Shown here one piece after another: positions 5,337-9,384 of a stretch of 9,384 bases of DNA. The notes beneath the pieces were generated by a model. The model was not told the origin of the DNA. It did no database searches and worked only from the letters and a program-made list of their open reading frames with translations. Source of the stretch: an uncultured Mailhella sp. (lineage in GTDB: Bacteria; Desulfobacterota; Desulfovibrionia; Desulfovibrionales; Desulfovibrionaceae). Both the position numbers and the translations under genes were made by a program. Location of the stretch: NCBI GenBank assembly GCA_948482415.1, contig CAOMFZ010000084.1:1-9384 (forward strand), read 5' to 3'. The number at the start of each line of letters is the position of its first letter. Position 1 is the stretch's first letter.

Positions 5337-7943
5337 ATGAAATTTCTTTTTACAAAAATTTTCGGTACAAGAAACGACAGATATATAAAGTCCTTACGCC
5401 CAATCGTCAAAAAAATCAATGCCCTTGAGCCGCAAATGCAGGAACTTGCGGACGAAGATTTTCCTAAAACCCTTGCGTCCTATAAAGAACGTGTTGCCGG
5501 CGGCGAAAGCCTGAATAAAGTTTTGCCGGAAGTTTTTGCTCTTGTGCGCGAAGTAAGCAGACGTGTACTTGGCATGCGTCACTACGATGTGCAGCTCATG
5601 GGCGGCATCACCCTGCATCAGGGTAAAATCGCCGAAATGAAAACCGGTGAAGGTAAAACCCTCATGGCGACCCTGCCTGTTATTTTAAATACGCTCACGG
5701 GCAAAGGCGTGCATGTTGTGACTGTCAACGATTACCTTGCAAAACGTGACAGCGAATGGATGAGCGCCATTTATCATGCCCTTGGGCTTACCTGTGGCGT
5801 TATTGTCCATGACCTTACTGACGAACAGCGCAAAGAAGCCTATAACTGCGACATCACTTACGGCACAAACAATGAATTTGGCTTTGATTATTTGCGTGAC
5901 AATATGAAATTTTATGCAAAAGACATGGTGCAGCGCGACCATTATTTTGCCATTGTGGACGAAGTGGACTCCATCTTAATCGATGAAGCCAGAACGCCGC
6001 TGATTATTTCCGGTGCGGCACAGGAATCCACCAATCTTTATTTACAGATGAATGAACTGGTAAAATATCTCCACAAGGACGAACATTTTACAGTTGACGA
6101 AAAAACACGCTCTGCGCTTCTCACCGAAGAAGGCGTGAATAAAGTTGAAGAAATTCTTAGAATTGACAACCTGTTCGACCCTGCAAGCATTTCCTTCCAG
6201 CACCATATTTTACAGGCTCTGCGCGCTAACCACTGCTACCAGAAAGACGTGGATTACATGGTCACAGCTGATAAAAAAGTTGTTATTATTGACGAATTTA
6301 CCGGACGTCCCATGGAAGGCAGACGCTTTGGCGACGGCTTGCACCAGGCATTGGAAGCAAAGGAAAAAGTAAAAATTGAATCAGAAAACCAAACCCTTGC
6401 AAGCATTACCTACCAAAACTATTTCCGCATGTATGAAAAACTTGCAGGCATGACCGGTACTGCCCAGACAGAAGCGGTTGAATTTATGGAAATTTACGGA
6501 CTGGAAACCATTACGGTTCCCACCAATAAGCCCATGATCCGTAAAGATTATCCCGATGTAATTTACCGCACCCAAAAAGACAAATTTGCTGCCATTGTTG
6601 AAGCTATCAAAGAACTGCACAAAAAAGGACAGCCTGTTTTAGTGGGCACCATTTCCATTGAAACATCAGAATATTTATCCGGTATTCTCAAGAAAATGAA
6701 TATCCCTCACAGTGTGCTGAACGCAAAACACCTTGCTGAAGAAGCGCAAATCGTTGCGGAAGCAGGACAAAAAGGCCGTGTCACCATTGCCACCAATATG
6801 GCTGGCCGCGGTACTGATATTAAACTTGGCGAGGGAGTGGAAGAGCTGGGAGGTCTCCATATTCTTGGCACAGAACGTCATGAAAGCCGCCGCATTGACA
6901 ATCAGCTGCGCGGTCGTTCCGGCCGTCAGGGAGATGCCGGGTCTTCCCGTTTTTATCTTTCTTTGGAAGACAACCTCATGCGTATTTTTGGCTCTGAACG
7001 TATTTCAACGCTCATGCAAAAACTCGGCATGAACGAGGGTGAAGCCATTGAAAATAAATTTGTTTCCAAAGCCATTGAAAACGCCCAAAAGAAAGTGGAA
7101 GCCCATAACTTTGAAATTCGTAAGACACTCCTTGATTACGACAATGTTATGAACCAGCAGAGAACGGTTATTTATGACCTGCGTAAGGATATTATTTTAG
7201 AAGAAGATACGGAGCCCGTTGTTTTTGAATTTGCCCATGAAGTGTTTGAAGATATTTTCTACAGTGAACACAATAAAAAAGAACAAACAGACGAACAGCG
7301 CGCAGAAATTGGCGCAAGACTTTTGGACGTCTGCAATATCGGACGCGTCATTCCGGAATTTTTAACCAATCAGAGTACGCCCATTACCCGTGAAGAATGT
7401 GACAACGCTTTCAAAAGTATTTTAACCGAACTTCGCGAAGAAGCAGGAACTATTTATCAGGATATCCTGCGTTATTTTGTACTTGAAGAACTCGACAGAG
7501 CATGGAAAGACCACTTAAAGAGCATGGATTACCTGCGCGAAGGCATTGGTCTGCGCGGTTACGGACAGCGCGACCCTAAACTTGAGTATAAAAAAGAAGG
7601 CTTCAGCATGTTCCAAAACATGCTTTATCAAATTAAAGAGGGTACTTTGCGCGCCTTAACCCGTGTTCGTATCCAAAAGCAGGAAGAGCAAGCACCGGCA
7701 GACGAAGATACGGAAAATGCAAAACAGACTGAACATACTGAAAACACGAAGCAAGAAGCAGAACCAAAAATGGAACTTCGCCATAAAGAAGTGGAAACCT
7801 ATGAAAATACTCCTGCATCAAAACAAAATACGTCATCAAATACGCCATTCCACGCTCAGGAAAAAATCGGCAGAAATGATCCCTGCCCTTGCGGAAGCGG
7901 AAAAAAATACAAAAAATGCCATGGAGCACATTTAAACGACTAA
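5337..7943 (+). CDS. secA: Preprotein translocase ATPase SecA
   Basis: An 868-residue motor that drives unfolded precursor proteins through SecYEG at the inner membrane by ATP hydrolysis. The N-terminal nucleotide-binding domain has Walker A MKTGEGKTLM (101-110) and the DEVD box (208-211, within IVDEVDSILIDEART). The preprotein cross-linking domain lies about 225-360, then YEKLAGMTGTA (366-376). The second nucleotide-binding domain has TNMAGRGTDIKL (486-497) and QLRGRSGRQGD (523-533). A scaffold/wing region (LLDYDNVMNQQR) follows. The C-terminal linker (about 800-846) is charged, glutamate- and lysine-rich and holds a short imperfect TENxKQ repeat. The tail CPCGSGKKYKKCH (850-862) is the zinc-binding SEC-C motif that contacts SecB and phospholipids. 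All key motifs are intact and the length is usual. The ATG follows GGAG by 5 bases. The phosphomannomutase gene starts 36 bases downstream, probably in one operon. No secM-like arrest peptide precedes it. Confidence 0.98.
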   Translation: MKFLFTKIFGTRNDRYIKSLRPIVKKINALEPQMQELADEDFPKTLASYKERVAGGESLNKVLPEVFALVREVSRRVLGMRHYDVQLMGGITLHQGKIAEMKTGEGKTLMATLPVILNTLTGKGVHVVTVNDYLAKRDSEWMSAIYHALGLTCGVIVHDLTDEQRKEAYNCDITYGTNNEFGFDYLRDNMKFYAKDMVQRDHYFAIVDEVDSILIDEARTPLIISGAAQESTNLYLQMNELVKYLHKDEHFTVDEKTRSALLTEEGVNKVEEILRIDNLFDPASISFQHHILQALRANHCYQKDVDYMVTADKKVVIIDEFTGRPMEGRRFGDGLHQALEAKEKVKIESENQTLASITYQNYFRMYEKLAGMTGTAQTEAVEFMEIYGLETITVPTNKPMIRKDYPDVIYRTQKDKFAAIVEAIKELHKKGQPVLVGTISIETSEYLSGILKKMNIPHSVLNAKHLAEEAQIVAEAGQKGRVTIATNMAGRGTDIKLGEGVEELGGLHILGTERHESRRIDNQLRGRSGRQGDAGSSRFYLSLEDNLMRIFGSERISTLMQKLGMNEGEAIENKFVSKAIENAQKKVEAHNFEIRKTLLDYDNVMNQQRTVIYDLRKDIILEEDTEPVVFEFAHEVFEDIFYSEHNKKEQTDEQRAEIGARLLDVCNIGRVIPEFLTNQSTPITREECDNAFKSILTELREEAGTIYQDILRYFVLEELDRAWKDHLKSMDYLREGIGLRGYGQRDPKLEYKKEGFSMFQNMLYQIKEGTLRALTRVRIQKQEEQAPADEDTENAKQTEHTENTKQEAEPKMELRHKEVETYENTPASKQNTSSNTPFHAQEKIGRNDPCPCGSGKKYKKCHGAHLND

Positions 7944-7979
7944 TTCAAACTGCAAACATATGTCTACAAGGAACTACTC

Positions 7980-9341
7980 ATGAATTTAGATTGTTTTAAA
8001 GCCTATGATGTTCGGGGAAAAGTACCGGAAGCCTTGAGCCCTGCTCTGGCTCTGGAAATAGGTTTTGCCTATGTAAAAGAATTCAACATCAAAAATGTTG
8101 TGATCGGGCATGATGCGCGTCTTTCTTCTCCGGATCTCTACAAAGCCCTGGCTACAGGCTTGCAGTGTGCCGGTGCAGATGTGGTCGGTATTGGCATGTG
8201 CGGAACAGAAGAAATCTACCACGCCACTGCCTATATTCAGGAAAACGGTATTCCTTTTGACGGCGGAATTATGGTAACAGGAAGCCATAATCCAAAAGAT
8301 GAAAACGGCTTGAAACTGGTTCGTGAAAATTCCATTCCAATCAGCTCCGATACGGGTCTATTGGCAATCAAAGAACGCATTGTCAAGGGACAGCAGATCC
8401 CTGCTGATTTGACAGGTTCTTTTATTGAGCGTTCCTACCGTCCCGAATATATTAAAAAACTTCTTTCCTATATTGATACAAAAGCTCTCACGCCCTTTAA
8501 AATTGTGGCTACGCCCGGAAACGGCTGTGCCTATCTTGCACTCAAAGAACTTATCCCTCATCTGCCTTTTGAATTTATTCTTGTGGACGAAACACCGGAC
8601 GGCACATTCCCCAACGGTATTCCTAATCCGCTTTTGCCTGAAAACCGAGAAAAAACAGCAGAACTTGTGCGCAAACACAAGGCGGATTTCGGCATTGCCT
8701 GGGACGGTGATTTTGACCGCTGCTTCTTCTATGATTCCAACGGACGCTTTATTGAGGGCTATTATATTGTGGGCATGCTCGCAAGTGCGCTCCTTAAAAC
8801 AAATCCCCATGAAAAAATTGTCCATGACCCGCGCCTTACCTGGAACACTATTGAACTTGTCAATGAAAACAATGGGATAAATATCAGCAGCAAATCCGGA
8901 CATGCTTTTATCAAAGAAACCATGCGCAAAGAAAATGCCCTTTACGGCGGAGAAATGAGCGCGCACCACTATTTCAGAGATTTTGCCTACTGCGATTCCG
9001 GCATGCTCCCCTGGCTTTTGGCGGCAGAACTTCTTTCCACGTCTAAACAAAGCCTTGCGTCCTTTGTTGATGCAAGAATAAAAGCATACCCCTGCAGCGG
9101 AGAAATCAATTCCAAAGTGGAAAACATTTCCTCTCTCTTGGAAAAAATCGAAAATACTTATAAAGACAGCGCAAAAGTTATCAATAAAATTGACGGGCTT
9201 TCCATGGAATTTGACGAATGGCGCTTCAATGTCCGCGGCTCAAACACAGAACCGGTGCTCCGCCTCAATGTTGAAAGCCGTGCCAATGAAACGCTCATGC
9301 AGAAAAAAACACAGGAACTCTTAAAACTGATTAGAGGATAA
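7980..9341 (+). CDS. manB: Phosphomannomutase (alpha-D-phosphohexomutase family)
   Basis: A 453-residue cytoplasmic enzyme converting mannose-6-phosphate to mannose-1-phosphate, the precursor of GDP-mannose for lipopolysaccharide, capsule or glycosylation. All four family domains are visible. They are the N-terminal FKAYDVRGK (6-14), the phosphoserine loop TGSHNP (100-105, catalytic Ser102), the metal loop DGDFDR (242-247), the sugar-specificity loop GGEMSAHHYF (323-332) and the phosphate-binding loop RGSNTEP (419-425). CFKAYDVRGK and CGTEEIYHAT near the start resemble E. coli CpsG/ManB, and GEMS is typical of mannose/glucose mutases, so phosphomannomutase is preferred to phosphoglucosamine mutase GlmM. 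Dual phosphoglucomutase activity cannot be excluded. The ATG has AAGGA (7968-7972) 7 bases upstream. It follows secA by 36 bases and is followed at once by a terminator, so it is probably the last gene of the secA operon. Confidence 0.93.
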   Translation: MNLDCFKAYDVRGKVPEALSPALALEIGFAYVKEFNIKNVVIGHDARLSSPDLYKALATGLQCAGADVVGIGMCGTEEIYHATAYIQENGIPFDGGIMVTGSHNPKDENGLKLVRENSIPISSDTGLLAIKERIVKGQQIPADLTGSFIERSYRPEYIKKLLSYIDTKALTPFKIVATPGNGCAYLALKELIPHLPFEFILVDETPDGTFPNGIPNPLLPENREKTAELVRKHKADFGIAWDGDFDRCFFYDSNGRFIEGYYIVGMLASALLKTNPHEKIVHDPRLTWNTIELVNENNGINISSKSGHAFIKETMRKENALYGGEMSAHHYFRDFAYCDSGMLPWLLAAELLSTSKQSLASFVDARIKAYPCSGEINSKVENISSLLEKIENTYKDSAKVINKIDGLSMEFDEWRFNVRGSNTEPVLRLNVESRANETLMQKKTQELLKLIRG

Positions 9342-9342
9342 A

Positions 9343-9383
9343 AACAAGGGAAAGACATTTTACAGTTCGTTCCCGTGTTTTTT
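9343..9383 (+). terminator. Intrinsic terminator after the phosphomannomutase gene
   Basis: AACAAGGGAA (9343-9352) pairs with TTCCCGTGTT (9370-9379), 9 of 10 positions (mismatch 9347/9375), with a 17-base loop, followed by TTTT up to the window edge. It begins one base after the stop codon and would end the secA-manB transcript. The long loop makes it moderate in strength. Confidence 0.65.
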
Positions 9384-9384
9384 A

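Noticed and set aside
7690..7880. Low-complexity linker of SecA as a frameshift or insertion
   Set aside because: The frame stays open into an intact zinc-binding tail. Variable charged linkers are normal at this place in SecA.
8358..9050. 230-codon open frame on the minus strand inside the phosphomannomutase gene
   Set aside because: The plus strand here encodes the full set of phosphohexomutase motifs without a break. The antisense protein shows no recognisable motif or supported start, so it is a shadow frame.

Overview
The window is a stretch of ordinary-looking bacterial chromosome from a Gram-negative-type organism, with A/T-rich intergenic DNA and moderately A/T-rich genes. From memory of the SecA family, the SecA N-terminus (for example NDRYIKSLRPIV and GMRHYDVQLMGG) and the long cysteine-rich radical SAM protein most resemble those of Desulfovibrionaceae (sulfate reducers and their lower-GC, host-associated relatives). 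This is inference; I could not run a search. I see no insertion sequence, phage gene, tRNA, rRNA or CRISPR array.

The left half (about 80-5133) is on the minus strand. Read in the direction of transcription it holds a radical SAM enzyme of unknown function (3865-5133) with a good sigma70-type promoter and a terminator; a 241-base gap with three inverted repeats; an exported L,D-transpeptidase-fold protein whose expected catalytic cysteine is serine (2970-3623); glmS (968-2854); and a small beta-class DNA methyltransferase 36 bases after glmS (80-931). The right half is on the plus strand: secA (5337-7943), then 36 bases later a phosphomannomutase gene (7980-9341), closed by a terminator hairpin at the window edge. 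The divergent promoters of the radical SAM gene and secA share the 203-base gap 5134-5336.

Most of the genes concern the cell envelope. GlmS makes glucosamine-6-phosphate for peptidoglycan and lipid A. The phosphomannomutase makes mannose-1-phosphate for GDP-sugars used in surface polysaccharides. SecA exports proteins, and would export the transpeptidase-like protein through its signal peptide. The methyltransferase and the radical SAM protein have no evident link to that theme.

I do not see a clear new multi-gene system. The points most worth following are the Cys-to-Ser change in the L,D-transpeptidase, the uncharacterised radical SAM protein with an extra N-terminal region and paired cysteines, the hairpin-dense gap 3700-3864, the insertion of about 27 residues in the GlmS glutaminase domain, and the apparently solitary methyltransferase behind glmS.
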